In this document: positions 20,097-31,208 of the stretch, in pieces
How positions within the stretch are numbered: the first letter of the stretch is position 1
Layout: the number at the start of each line of letters is the position of its first letter
NCBI GenBank assembly: GCA_963556195.1
Contig: OY744532.1
Coordinates: forward strand, 100,385,706-100,449,705
Length of the DNA: 64,000 nt
Direction of reading: 5' to 3'
Source: Sepiola atlantica
Lineage: Eukaryota; Mollusca; Cephalopoda; Sepiida; Sepiolidae
Position numbers and translations under genes: made by a program
The notes under the pieces: generated by a model
What the model was told of the DNA's origin: nothing
The model's input: the letters and a program-made list of their open reading frames with translations, nothing else
Databases searched by the model: none

Positions 20097-20354
20097 TAGC
20101 AGATAAGTTAATTATATGAATTATTATTTTTTGTTTAATATGTCAAGACAAAAAGCATTCAATATCGAACCAACAACTCGACTGTAAGTAAAAGCGAAAT
20201 GGTTGACCGTAGTCGAGGGCGACCCGAGGGATCCCTTTTCATTAGCTAATACACCAAAGGGTTGAGTAGGGTGTCACTCATTTTTTTAGGATTATTCCAC
20301 TTACCATCACCTTATAATTCTGAGTGTTTAGCAAGAGAACGTCAAGTACCATTT
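19966..20354. other. No gene; (TA)n at 20064-20092
   Basis: Mixed sequence including tcgagggcgacccgagggat. Its relation to the tRNA-like piece downstream is possible but not shown. Confidence 0.45.
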
Positions 20355-20432
20355 TTAAAAGTCTATAGTATGACTCGACCGAGGATTGAACCCTAGCCTC
20401 CTGGCCTATTAGCTAACACTTCCACCATTATG
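20355..20432 (-). mobile_element. tRNA-like SINE head candidate
   Basis: The minus strand has box A-like ttagctaatagg and a perfect box B, ggttcaatcct, about 25 bases later (short for a tRNA). No acceptor stem is seen. Best read as a worn tRNA-derived SINE, not a tRNA gene. Confidence 0.35.
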
Positions 20433-20811
20433 AAGTAAATAGTTTTTAGAATGGAGTATCATGGTAGATATTAGTACGATTCTAGCACAAGACAATCGTT
20501 TACCTTTTTTTTTTTTTATTTAAATTTACAAACGTTATAAAAACAAAATCTAAGAGCGGGATTGGCTTACACCAATTGATCTGCGTAAAGGAAGCATTAT
20601 TATTATTATTATTAATAATAATAATAATAAATGAATTTAACAAATATTTATGAATACTGAAGGCAGGTGAACGAAAGTATTTTTTCTTAAACATGGTTGG
20701 ATTTAACTGGAACGGGTTAAAATAAGCTTCTCGTTTTAAACTATATAACGAAAGGTAGAGTGACCTGCTGACCTTTATTTTCTCACTTTTTATTATAGTT
20801 TCTACCCTTCT
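20433..20811. other. No gene; (ATT)n/(AAT)n inverted microsatellite
   Basis: attattattattattaataa-taataataataaat near 20598-20632 forms a simple foldback. The rest is unrecognised. Confidence 0.5.
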
Positions 20812-21060
20812 CAGATCCTACGGAGACCGTCCTCCCAGGGTTTCCCCTCTCCTTTCTGGGAGGAGTGATAGATTTATTGCACCCCATCCCCTTAACGAGG
20901 AATGCTGGTTTGGTGTGAAAACTTATAAATTCTCAGAATCTTTGAGGTTTGTTTAAACAGTTATTTTTATACCACCGCATTGACTCCGTTTTGGGGGGAG
21001 CTGGACCTCCCCCTCCCCTATCCCTTTAAACTCGACCATGTGTCAAGTTAAGTCTTGGTT
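20812..21060 (+). mobile_element. Diverged U2-headed SINE body
   Basis: ggagaccgtcctcccagggt, ttcccctctcctttctgggagg-agt and tttattgcacc match the body of 51650-51690. Later, ttttggggggagctggacct matches the alternative body at 17865-17890. The U2 head is missing or eroded to gatcctac. Confidence 0.5.
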
Positions 21061-21397
21061 GGGAGACAGGTAAAGGGAAATTTGAGGAGTGCTTCGGAAT
21101 AAAGGTCGTCTCGTTTTTTGGGGTGATTTAAAAAAAAAAAACCCGGTAAATTTGTGGATTAACACCCTCAGCTAAATCGTTCAGTACTAGGTAATTAATT
21201 TGGTAGATATCCGATCCAATAGTGCTCGATAATAAAATAGTCGAGATTTCGCCGATGAGTTCTCCTCAGAGCCAATCTATCATTGAATGATAGTCTTGGA
21301 AAACCTAGACTTGCCGATATATATATATAATTATACATACGCACAAAAAGAAAAGTTTTATTTTAATTTTAAATTCCCCCTAAAATGATTTTATTTT
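21061..21397. other. No gene; possible retroelement tail
   Basis: The minus strand near 21245-21285 reads ctctgaggagaactcatcgg-cgaaatctcgac, which contains CTGAGGA and GAAA but no convincing stem II. Otherwise AT-rich. Confidence 0.35.
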
Positions 21398-21740
21398 TTA
21401 TTTCTCCCTCGTGATTTTTGTGTGCCTTTGTCCGTACGATTTAACAAAGAGGGTACTTTCTACCCCCTCCCCATCCTCTTTTAGTGGAAGAGGGAAAAAC
21501 ACGCACCCTTCAATCGTTCTCTCTTTCTTCCCCTCTCTGTGAAGTCTTTTGTTCTCAAAATACCACATGTTACTACTACTACTACAACGACCTATAGTAA
21601 AAATCTTGCCGGACCCTCCTCGCGATGATGATCTTCCAGACGAGGCGGTGTATGTATAGTGCTCGTTGTTAAGGAAGGGGAGGGGGGCAGTTGTTTTCAT
21701 GTGCCTCCTTAACCCCTGTCGTCGCCATCATCATCATTAG
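21398..21740. other. Higher-GC segment, no recognised gene
   Basis: GC content rises compared with both sides. The minus frame of 100 codons (21700 to 21398) is Ser/Gly/Lys-rich and matches nothing I know. There is no splice or start evidence. It could be part of an untranslated exon; this is unsupported. Confidence 0.2.
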
Positions 21741-22572
21741 CTATATCCTCCCTTTCTTCTTCTTTTTTTAATTATTTTATATTATAATAAATAAAAAAAA
21801 GAGAAACCCCATATGGCAAGTGCCCGTTCGTGTATATATGTTCTATTTATTGTTATTGAGTTGAGAAGTTCATCCTAGGTGTTCATTTTTTATATCCTGG
21901 GATATTATTTATAAATACGGTATGTACGATTTAACTCTTGAGATATTTTAAAAATATATATATTTATTTATTTAGAGAGCGCACGATGACTGGACTTTTT
22001 GTAAAATTAAAGAAAGGATATTTTTTTTTTTTATTTTCCCCTCGGTAGTAAAAGTACTACCATTCATTTAAAAAAGTAAGTGTGTAAAAAAAAACATTAC
22101 GTATCCGATATATGCTATTAATATACAATATTAATAGCTATCGTGTGATCCAGTGTTTTATTTCATTAATTTCTGTCTATTGTTCCGTTATTGCGTATAA
22201 TTGTTAGAGATATAATTGAATTTATTGTTAGAACATGTAGTTAATTTTTTAATTTTTTTTTTTAGTCTGATGACAATTTGAAATAAAACTTTCATTCTCC
22301 GTTTTTTTTTTTTTTTTTTGTTTAAGTAGAAAGAAATGGAAAGAAAGTCTACCTATTAATTCAATTTAATTTATTTAACTTTGAGAAATTTAATAAATAG
22401 GAACTCCATACATTCTCGGAAAATTACAACTTTTTATTCGATAAATAAAAACAAAATAAAATATCCACATCTCTCACATTGTAATAATAATAATAATGGA
22501 CGGATTCACGACACTTGAATTTTCATTCAGAAAAAAATGGTGCTTGTACAGGGAAGCGTCCGTATTAAACTA
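21741..22572. other. No gene seen
   Basis: Strongly AT-rich with T, A and TTA runs. No frame or element recognised. Confidence 0.6.
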
Positions 22573-23003
22573 GAACAGTATTATATATTTACGCAGCAGG
22601 TTTAAATAAGTATTCTCACCAAAAACTAGGAAAAATTATCGAGTAGAATTTTAATTGAAATTAAAAATTAGTTTCATCGTATTTTGGTAAATGCAATTGA
22701 TTTATTACTTGTTAATATGACACACTGGTTTATCTCTCCCTGAATTTCGTGCTTTTCGCAAAAAATTAGCAAAAACTATTGAGTAGAATTGTAATAAAAA
22801 AATAAAAAGCCGTTTAATCGGGTGCGGAACCCGATTAAATGGATTTTTATTTTTTATTACAATTCTACTCGATAGTTTTTGCTAATTTTTTGTGTACAAA
22901 CCTATTTTTGCTTGATACATAAGTATTTCAAAGAGTTTTCCGGTTAATTTAATTGGAACTGCGATTTTCGGCGTTTTTTCATATGTACCCGTCTTTGTAC
23001 AAG
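22573..23003 (+). mobile_element. Long inverted-repeat arm 1, containing a 64-bp-arm hairpin
   Basis: This segment recurs inverted at 24600-24970, for example caattgatttattacttgtt and gtttgtacacaaaaaattag. Arm 1 also contains its own nearly perfect hairpin: 22759-22823 and 22829-22892 are complementary around a 5-base loop (gcgga), with a few mismatches. At the corresponding place arm 2 has only one side. The parent element is not identified. Confidence 0.8.
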
Positions 23004-23087
23004 CACCGAAAAAATATGTCTCAAACCAGATCTCATTTAAGAAAACATTTAACAATTAAAAAAACATACGAAATTAAAAACCAACAC

Positions 23088-23142
<55 letters not shown>

Positions 23143-23454
23143 AAATTTACCAGAACTGTTCAATGTAAAAGCTCGATAAATGTTAACGTAAACAACGGTA
23201 TTTTAAATTCTAATAACCAAGTCTTTATTCACTTAAAATACCATTGTTTACTTTAAAAGTGGCTATTTATGAAGGTTGGTAGCAATGTTGAAATATATAT
23301 ATATATATATATATATATTACACAATATATTGTAAAAGATACCCGTACTTTCATACTTATAACCCCAGAATCGGAACCAAGATATGCAGATTTTGCGCAT
23401 ACACGGTGCTAGATATCCTTTCAGAGAGTTGTTCAATAACAATGGTAAATAATT
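23004..23454. other. No gene; TA tracts and a short foldback
   Basis: TA at 23089-23139 and 23294-23319. Between them, gtaaacaacggtattttaa (23190-) and ttaaaataccattgtttac (to 23254) are inverted. attgtaaaagatacccgta at 23330-23348 is a stray end of the hAT-like family seen at 30532-30988. Confidence 0.55.
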
Positions 23455-23866
23455 AAAGTGTTGGTGCTTCTTTACTTTCACGACGACATTTTAGGCCTCT
23501 CTTAAAAAAAAATAGCTTAATAAATCTATAAACTTTATGTAATTACGTGGTAGCTGAAAAGAAGACTGTATACCAACATTACGCAATTTTTATTGAATAA
23601 AAATAAAGACGATTTTATCTATCGATAGCCACTTTGAGTTTTCCTCCCGAAAACAAAATTTGAGTTATCTCCCTTGCCTAATAAATAAATAAGTATAAAT
23701 GTCTACCGATACGTAAGATCGTTTTCTTTTTTTCTTGTAATTCAATAAATACTAGATGAATTTGCGTAATTTTTTTCTGTACAATCTTATTTTCAGCATA
23801 ATAAACTTTATACATTTCTTTAAATATTTTCATGCCGTCGCGAAAGTAAAGAAGCACCAAAGTGTT
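23455..23866. mobile_element. Inverted-repeat element, copy 1
   Basis: Imperfect terminal repeats of about 100-150 bases. The left reads ggtgcttctttactttcacg...gctgaaaagaagactgta...attacgcaa; the right gives the same in reverse (ttgcgtaatttttttctgta...aagtaaagaagcacc). A second copy is at 27257-27676. No coding capacity; a MITE-like family. Confidence 0.65.
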
Positions 23867-24084
23867 AAAATAACCCTTCTTTAAAAAAAATATTATTGTA
23901 ACATATATAACAAATAGCAAGCTATAAACAATGTTAAGCCTTTTTTGTTAGCCATGTTTATTAATGAATTATTTTTGTTAACAGCCGGCAATCGCTACCA
24001 AATAACCGGTGTACTTGATACAATACACATTAAATAACAAGATATTTTAAGTAAAAAACGAGGATATATCATTGTAAAAGATTC

Positions 24085-24132
<48 letters not shown>

Positions 24133-24599
24133 GTATAATAAATAATTTGTCTTTAAAGAAAATGCCAAACTCATCGAGCAATTCGCTATTTACGACCATC
24201 TTTTTCCCCTCCTTTACTTTCCCTCGCATCTTTTTTCTTTGTATTCAGTTTTTCTTTTCACCATTCAAATTTAATAGTCGTAAATACACACGTTACTAAA
24301 TATAAAATCGACCGGCGTGCTTCTCTTCTTTAGATAGCATTTTTTTTAATAGTAAAATCCCGGATAAAGATTACTATGAAGACAATTTATAAAATATTAA
24401 ATTGTGACATTTTGTTTATAAAAGAGACAGGGCGACGCATGTGCGCGTCGCTTGCGTCTCGCACCTTTTCCAACTTCAAATGTCAAAAATGCTTTACCCC
24501 CCCCCAAAAACAACTTTGGTACTTTTACAGAATTTAAACCTAACTGTTTTTTTTTTATTATTATTATTATTTACCTTAACCTAATACTAAATTAAGTTT
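23867..24599. other. No gene; (TA)n at 24087-24130
   Basis: AT-rich. gggcgacgcatgtgcgcgtc at 24431-24450 forms a small GC hairpin. Otherwise nothing recognised. Confidence 0.5.
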
Positions 24600-24970
24600 G
24601 TTTGTACAGAGACGGGTACATATGGAAAAAAAACGTTGAAAATCGAAGTTCCAATTAAACTCTTTGAAATACTTATGTATCAATCAAAAATAGGTTTGTA
24701 CACAAAAAATTAGCAAAAACTATCGAGTACAATTGTAATAAAAAATAAAAATTCGTTTAATCGAGTTCCGCCATTGATTCGAGCGAAAAGCACGAAATTC
24801 AGGGGGAGATAACCCAGTGTGTCATATTAACAAGTAATAAATCAATTGCATTCACCAAAATACGATGAAACTGATTTTTAATTTTAATTAAAATTCTACT
24901 CGATCATTTTTCCTAGTTTTTGGTGAGGATACTTATTTAAATCTGCTTCGTAAGTGTATAATACTGTTTA
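24600..24970 (-). mobile_element. Long inverted-repeat arm 2
   Basis: Inverted partner of 22573-23003, differing by scattered substitutions and by lacking the internal hairpin duplication. The 1.6 kb between the arms contains unrelated elements. Confidence 0.75.
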
Positions 24971-25261
24971 TTTTGTGGTATTGATAATTTAATATGGACA
25001 CTTCTCTGTAGAAGCACCTTAAGTTTTTAATTCGGCAGAAGTCGATTTGGTTCGCTTAAAATTTTGTAGAAGCACAAAAACTTTAAACTTTATCCCCCAG
25101 CGTTGTTTTTCATAACTCATTGACCTCTTGGAAATTTTGTGGTGTTTCAGACAACGTAGGTAGGTCGTTTTTCAAATGACATTGACCCTTATCAAACCAT
25201 CTTTGCATTTTCTTTCTTAACTCAAACAATTTAGATGATGCTATTTTCAATGTAAATTTTC
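24971..25261. other. No gene seen
   Basis: Mixed AT-rich sequence. Nothing recognisable. Confidence 0.5.
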
Positions 25262-25340
25262 TAAGTTCGACGACGACCGAGATAGCCTAATGGTAGTTTC
25301 CACTTGTATCTAAGTCACTGTTTCGAATCGAAAATCAATG
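25262..25340 (+). mobile_element. tRNA-derived SINE head candidate
   Basis: gatagcctaatggtagtttc supplies a good box A (tagcctaatgg). About 36 bases later, gtttcgaatcg is a near box B. Between them, actt/aagt can form an anticodon-like stem. The spacing suits a tRNA, but the acceptor stem is not preserved. Confidence 0.45.
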
Positions 25341-25557
25341 ATTTTCTTACCGAATTTATTTCCTTTTATTACAATAGACCCCCCCACCCCCAAAAAATGA
25401 GGTTCTGCTTTTTTTTTAGGCGATTACGTATGAACAACACCCGAAAAAAAAGGTAGAAAAAAAAAATGAACATTATTTTAGAATTTATATTGGGGGATCA
25501 TTTTCGTATATAAATTAAACGTAAATGACCCCCCCCCCCTAAAAAAAAAGAAACCAT
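25341..25557. other. No gene; C and A homopolymer runs
   Basis: Several runs of C8-C9 followed by A8-A9. No other structure. Confidence 0.5.
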
Positions 25558-26130
25558 GGGTATCTTTCAGAATGATCAGTACAGTCGCGGACGGGGTCTA
25601 AAAAACTAACGAGAACGGGGTTATAAAAATAAATATGCAACAAGTGAGTTTAACCTACGTCGAGAAGAGATATAGGGTATCTTTCAGAATGATCAGTACG
25701 CTGAAAACGCTCAAAAAAACAAATATACAACAAATAAAAGTAACTGTCGTCGATAAAAGTTAATTTAAAACTGACCTGTGATATTTGTTTGTATTTTTAA
25801 ACCGTTCCAACTGCTATTTAGTAGAAATCAATAGTTTTGTAAGACAAACTTGCAAATACAAAATGGCGCTTGCTCGTAAGAGAGTGAGTAGAAGACGCCA
25901 TCTTGTATAGAAAAAAGTACTAGTTGAAAATGAACAAGAATTTTTTTTTACATCTAATAAAAACCCATTTATAGTACGTAAAAATACAAACAAATATCAT
26001 AGGTAAGTAGACAAATATCTCTTCTCGACGTAGGTTAAACTCACTTGTTGCATATTTATTTTTATAACCCCGTTCTCGTTAGTTTTTTGGACCCCGTCCG
26101 CGACTGTACTGATCATTCTGAAAGATACCC
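25558..26130. mobile_element. Foldback hAT-like MITE with 116-bp arms
   Basis: Positions 25558-25673 and 26015-26130 are reverse complements over 116 bases with one clear mismatch. Each starts gggtatctttcagaatgatc. A second left terminus (gggtatctttcagaatgatc-agtacgctgaaaacg) begins at 25675, just inside the left arm. So the original element is probably 25675-26130, and the left arm is an inverted duplicate of its right end. Family member 30532-30988 has an 8-bp target duplication, pointing to hAT. Both outer flanks show ccat, which may be chance. Confidence 0.75.
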
Positions 26131-27256
26131 CCATTGATTTATTTGATTAAAAACGTGTAACCCCAAAAATGTTAAAATAATGAGGGGTTCTTGAGTTCAA
26201 TCCCAATGTGTAAGACAGGAACTCTCTTTTTAAGAAGAGCTAATTAAAGCGGAAATAGATCTACACCCCCACCTTCCGACGTTAAGAATGGCGACATTTG
26301 TTTTACATATTGGGGTTGGACTCAAGAAGCATCATCTAATGTTTAATCATCAAAAAATGGTTCCCTATCCTTAAATAGAAAATTATTAACTTGAGTTATG
26401 TGCCCTTAGCCCTTTTCGACTTGTTTATAAAAGAGAGCGATTACTCTTTTCCAACATAGTCTTCATTTCGGCGTTTCACGTGTACAATGAAACTTGTGTG
26501 TGTTTTGTTTACTAAAACATGGTGTAAAAATAAGTTGCTGTGAAGTCATACCGAACCCCATTTCAATCTAAATAATTTAGGTGATTAAAATAAGAATAAA
26601 AAAAATAAAAAAATTAGCGATTCTTTACAATAATTCTGCCATGAAAAAGAAAAGCCACTTATTTAAAAAACAAAAAAAACAAAAAAAAAGTTCAATTGGT
26701 TATGTTGAACATTTCAACTCAGTAATGGCTGCCAAATGTTTGCGATTAGTTTCGTCTCGCATAAGAGCCATAATAGCGCGCTGTATAATTTGGGGCCTGT
26801 TTTTTTTTTGCAAACAATAATTTATTTTCTGATTACGATCAAATAGTTTTTATTAAAAAAGAATTCCAATATATTAAGACTATTAATTCTTATAAAATCA
26901 AATAGTGCTTTTTATAAATGGAATTGAGATTACAAATAAAATCAATGTATTACAAATTTTCTTTTTATGAATTGGAATTGTTTTTTTTCATTAACAAATT
27001 AAATAATAATGAACTATCCAATATGGAATATTGGCGAAGAAATTGTCTTTAGAAACGATGATTGCCAACTATCTGATGGTGCTAATGTTCTTTTAGAAAT
27101 ATAATTCATGATTGTCTACCACGTGGGCATCAAGCCGAAGTAAAATAAAAAGAATACCGCAAAAATCGAACCGGGCCAAAATAGTAGGGCGCATTATTTT
27201 CGACTTACACCGGTCGGTAAACATGAAACTTTGTTGACAGATAAGTTTTCTTATTT
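26131..27256. other. No gene; SINE-like box B at about 26195
   Basis: gagttcaatcccaatgtg near 26196-26213, followed by taagacagg, resembles the tail of the tRNA-like pieces at 52590 and 53318 (minus). Downstream it is AT-rich with A runs. The 79-codon frame at 26581 is Lys-rich chance. Confidence 0.45.
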
Positions 27257-27676
27257 GGGCGCTTCTACTATTTCATAATAACATTAAAATCTTTAAAGAA
27301 TTGTATAAACTTTATGTACTTACCTGTTAACTGAAAATAAGATTGTACAGAAAAAATGACGCAAATTAATCTAGTATTTATTAAATTATAAGAAAAAGAA
27401 AAAAAAACGGTCTTGCATATCGGTAGACATTTCAGCTCACGAACCAGGCAAGGGAGATAACTTTTAAAAAAGTCAAACTATGAGAAAAATGGCAACATAT
27501 AAATAAAATGGTTTTTAATTTTTAATTTAATAAATACTGGATGAATTTGCGTCATTTTTGGTGTACAGTCTTCTTTTCAGCTACTACGTAAGTACATAAC
27601 AAAGTGTATAGATTTCTTTAGCTATTTTTTCTTAAAGAGAGGCCTAACATGTCATTGTGAAACAGCAAAAGCGCCT
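27257..27676. mobile_element. Inverted-repeat element, copy 2
   Basis: Ends gggcgcttctactatttc and (inverse) gaaacagcaaaagcgcc. Further in, tgacgcaaattaatctagta and tactggatgaatttgcgtca are inverted. It shares aagagaggcctaacatg and gctgaaaagaagactgta-type segments with 23455-23866. No coding sequence. Confidence 0.65.
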
Positions 27677-27904
27677 TTTTCGAAAAGGCGATATGCAGTA
27701 GATAAAAAATGGTATATTTTGAAAAAGATTATGACATGCTGAACGTATTAAAGTTAAAAATCAATTTAGTATTACGTATCAATAGGAAAAAGAACAAACC
27801 CCCTTTTACACTTTAAATGAGTACATCGGCTGAGTTCCAGGATTTCAGCATAATAGATTAAAACGGTGAATGAATACTGAAAAGAAGTAAAGTCTTTTAG
27901 TGAG
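27677..27904. other. No gene seen
   Basis: Short AT-rich stretch with no recognised features. Confidence 0.5.
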
Positions 27905-28195
27905 TTGTAAAAATAATTTATTTCAAAAATTAAAATATCTATAAAATAATTTATTTAAAAAATTAAAATATTAAATAAAAATAATTTATTTAAAAAATTA
28001 AAATATTAAATAAAAATAATTTATTTAAAAAATTAAAATATTAAATAAAAATAATTTATTTAAAAAATTTAAATCTTTAATAAAAATCATTTATTTAAAA
28101 AATTTAAATCTTTAATAAAAATCATTTATTTAAAAAATTAAAATCTTTAATAAAAATCATTTATTTAAAAAATTAAAATATCTATAAAAATATTG
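27905..28195. repeat. 35-bp AT-rich tandem repeat
   Basis: Unit starts ttatttaaaaaattaaaata fall at 27951, 27986, 28021, 28056, 28091, 28126 and 28161, an exact 35-base period. About eight copies. Two sub-variants (aatattaaat and aatctttaat) cluster in the first and second half. Confidence 0.95.
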
Positions 28196-28714
28196 GTTAC
28201 AATTGGATATTGAAATGTGAAAGAAATAAGATTTAAATGTTTTCATTTTTTTGTTAACTTGTGTTGCGACAATCACTTTTCATTGAACCTACTTTCGATT
28301 CCGGTTTTTACCGTCTAACGTCGATCGAATGAACATTTTGTCACCTAGTAAATAAGCCGATAATACTAGCATATTTACTAATTAAAATAATGTTTTTCTT
28401 CAGATTTTATATGTAATACTAAATCGATTTAAACTCCAATACGCTCAGAATGCCATCATTTTTTTTTTTTGTAATTATTCACTTTTTGAGCTTCGGCATA
28501 TCGTCTTTTCGAAAAACAAAAACAAACTTATGTCACCTAATCTAAATGCGGCAGCACTTTTTATATCCGCCACTATCCGCCAGGTTTGTCTCACGTGACT
28601 CAAATGAACCAATCAATCACAATCATTAAAAATAGAGAATCGTCTTAATTCTTAAAAATTAGCACCGAATTGTCATTTTATCCCCCCCCCCCTCCTCTCC
28701 CGAATACAATATTT
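28196..28714. other. No gene seen
   Basis: AT-rich with a C run near 28682. No supportable frame. Confidence 0.55.
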
Positions 28715-29280
28715 TTCTCTTCGGTTTATTTTTAATTTTGAAGAGTAAAATGACAGGGGGAGATAATTCGAAGTGTTCCCCAGGGATTCATCTAAAAATG
28801 GATTTTAACGCTCTGAAAGATATTTTATATTTAACCAGAGATAATGCCAAAATAATAGACTTCTTTCAAGCGCACAGGTTAATTTCAGGTGCGAAGAATT
28901 GCATCTGTGGCGATGTTTGTTGCACAGATTGCTAAATTTTACCCAGTGTAAGATTTCATTTATTTCAAAAACTTTATTTTCTCATGTTTCATGTATTTTT
29001 CCTTTCATTTACGTATTTTTCCGATTCTTTTTACTTTCTGTGATGCTTAATTTATTTCAATAAATCTTTTAATTTTTTATTGGTGCCGAATACAATAAAA
29101 CGTTGTTTGATTCCTAAATAATTCTTTTACGTATATTTTTTACTTTACTTTAAGTTAATTAAAATGCATAACGGTAAAATCCATTTGAAGATAATTCAGT
29201 GTTCCCCAGGATTTATCTCCCCCTGTCATTTGACTCTTCAAGATGAAATATTTTTTTTTCCGGCTCTGTAATACAGAATC
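28715..29280 (+). mobile_element. Merlin/ISXO2-like remnant, second copy
   Basis: Inverted ends ttaattttgaagagtaaaat (28731-) and atttgactcttcaagatgaa (to 29248), as in 19250-19815 but in opposite orientation. The plus frame from 28798 reads MDFNALKDILYLTRDNAK, IIDFFQAHRLISGAKNC, ICGDVCCTDC. Conservation of this peptide between two copies (DILYLTRDN.KIIDF.QAHR.ISGAK) shows a once-coding exon. CxC...CC cysteines after the conserved block would suit a zinc-binding N-terminal region, as in ISXO2-like transposases. Catalytic part absent. Confidence 0.5.
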
Positions 29281-29281
29281 A

Positions 29282-29420
29282 CCAAGTCTGCTCTCGATTT
29301 AAATAATTGAAATCAAGGAAAGTTATATTTAAAAAAAAGGTAACAAATAAACATTACCAAAGGCAAGATAAATTACTCTTCTACCTACCTGTATCAGTTT
29401 ATTTTATTATTATTTTTTTT
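29282..29420 (+). repeat. Dispersed repeat (aagtctgctctcgattta family)
   Basis: aagtctgctctcgatttaaa and attaccaaaggcaagataaa recur at 61438-61560 and, for the second part, 34125-34200. Not classified. Confidence 0.6.
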
Positions 29421-30350
29421 ATAAATGATCTTTATTTATTTATTAAACTAAAAATGAAGAATCGGTCATTGTTTTTGTTTTTTTATCGTTTTAAGGTGTT
29501 TAAATTCAAGGATATTTTTTTTTTCGTAGCCTTTTCTGTTAGGTAAAATAATTCCTTAATTTTTTTAATGACCGATGTTTACAAATTCGTTTTTCATTAT
29601 TTATTTTGATTTTTGTATAGTTAAGCATTTTGTAAACAAAACGGATGGAATAATAATTCGTTTTGTAAAATATTTTTTGATGATAACAAAACTTTTGAAA
29701 CACAGAAACAAAAAACAAAATAATTTTAGAATTTAAAGTGGAGATCAGTTTCCCATATAGATTTAACGTAAAATGATATATACTTTGAACTTTCCGATCA
29801 GACAGCGCTTGAACGAGATGTAACCGTTTTAGTTAAATCTTAGATTTAACCATGTTCTTGGTTTTTATTTTAGGGAGGGGGCTGTTGCCACCCGAACTTA
29901 GGGTTAAGGAAGTTTTTTTTTGTGTGGGGGTGGGGGGTCATGAGAAGTTTCAGGTCTAAATATTTACGGGGGAGGGGGGGCACATTCCAGTTAAGTAGTC
30001 TCTGATTAACTCGCGACGCAGCAGCCACTTCCACTGAGATTTAACATACATCGAACTTAAAAAAAAAAATTTACTGTCAGAGGAAAAAACGTTGCTGCCT
30101 TTATTTAAAGGTAAGCATTAGGTTAGCACTACCAGTTTTGACACGGTGTATGTTCATCTACTTCGTCTCTTCTAGTACCTCTGAATTGTCGAGGGAGGAG
30201 TGGGGGTGTAAGAGACTTTGCAAATGACCTTGACAGTCACATTAAAACGACCTGATGTCACATCTTACCTACGTGTGGCAGTTAGTAAATGAATCAAAAA
30301 CAAAACAAAAACAAAACAGCATGATGTAGGACAGTGACATATATAGATAT
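29421..30350. other. No gene seen
   Basis: AT-rich, with G runs near 29925-29985. No frame or RNA gene supported. Confidence 0.55.
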
Positions 30351-31208
30351 TAGTGATGGGACGATTCCGATACAATTACCGATTCTTTTCTACATTTCTG
30401 ATTCCGATACAATTACCGATTCCGATTTTAAAATAGTTTAAAAATAATAGATTTTCAATTTTTTTTTTTTTTAGGAGGGAGGGAAGAGATTTAGCGGAGA
30501 GTCCTCCATCTACTTTTAAATATAGATATAAGGGTATCTTTTACAATAATCCGCAGAGTGAAAACGCTATAAAAACAAATATACAACAAATAAAAGTAAC
30601 TGTAGCCGATAAAAGTTATTTTCCAACTTATCTGTGACATTTGTTTGTATTTTAAGCCGTTTCAACTGCTATTTATTAGAAATCAATATTTTTGTCACAC
30701 GAACATTGGACAAGCGATGGGGGGGGGGGGGTATCGTAACGAGGTAAGGCAGGGCGGCCATATTTTTTTTTAGTAAAAATATGTGCAAAAAAAAACAATT
30801 TTTTTTACATCTAATAAACCCCATTTATAGTACGTAAAAATACAAACAAATTTCATAGGTAAGTAGGAAAATATCTATTTTCAACGTAGGTCACCGTCAC
30901 TTGTTGCATATTTTTTTTTTTTTTTTACGGCGTTCTCGTTCGTTTTTTGGATCCCGTTGGCGACTCTGGATTATTGTAAAAGATACCCAGATATAATTTT
31001 CTTTTAAATTTGACAAACTTAATGTTTTCCATTTATGTATCGTATCCAAGATTTTTATTAAGTCATTGTGAGATTTTCATCAATATTTTTCTACTTGTGC
31101 CAGCATAAAAAAGTAAGTTTTAAACCAAAAAAAAATAAAAAATAATAATTTCTGGAATCGGATATTAGGCTAAAAATTTTCCGATGTCTGATTATCGTCC
31201 CAACACTA
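30351..31208. mobile_element. hAT-like non-autonomous element (outer)
   Basis: Terminal repeats tagtgatgggacgat and, inverted, atcgtcccaacacta (one mismatch over 15). The 8 bases outside each end, atagatat (30343-30350) and atagacat (31209-31216), match at 7 of 8 positions. This is the target-duplication length of hAT transposons. No transposase frame. A second element (30532-30988) is inserted in it. Confidence 0.65.
30532..30988. mobile_element. hAT-like MITE (inner), perfect 8-bp duplication
   Basis: Ends gggtatcttttacaataatc-c and its exact inverse (21 bp). Flanking direct repeats agatataa at 30524-30531 and 30989-30996 are identical. 457 bp, no coding capacity. Related internally to 25675-26130 (caaatatacaacaaataaaa, tttatagtacgtaaaaatac). 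Confidence 0.85.

Noticed and set aside
21398..21700. 100-codon minus-strand frame in a GC-richer segment
   Set aside because: Low-complexity Ser/Gly/Lys content, no domain, no splice or promoter evidence; mentioned only as a composition change.
25262..25340. Functional tRNA gene
   Set aside because: Boxes A and B are near consensus but the acceptor stem and a proper T-arm are missing. It is a SINE head at best.
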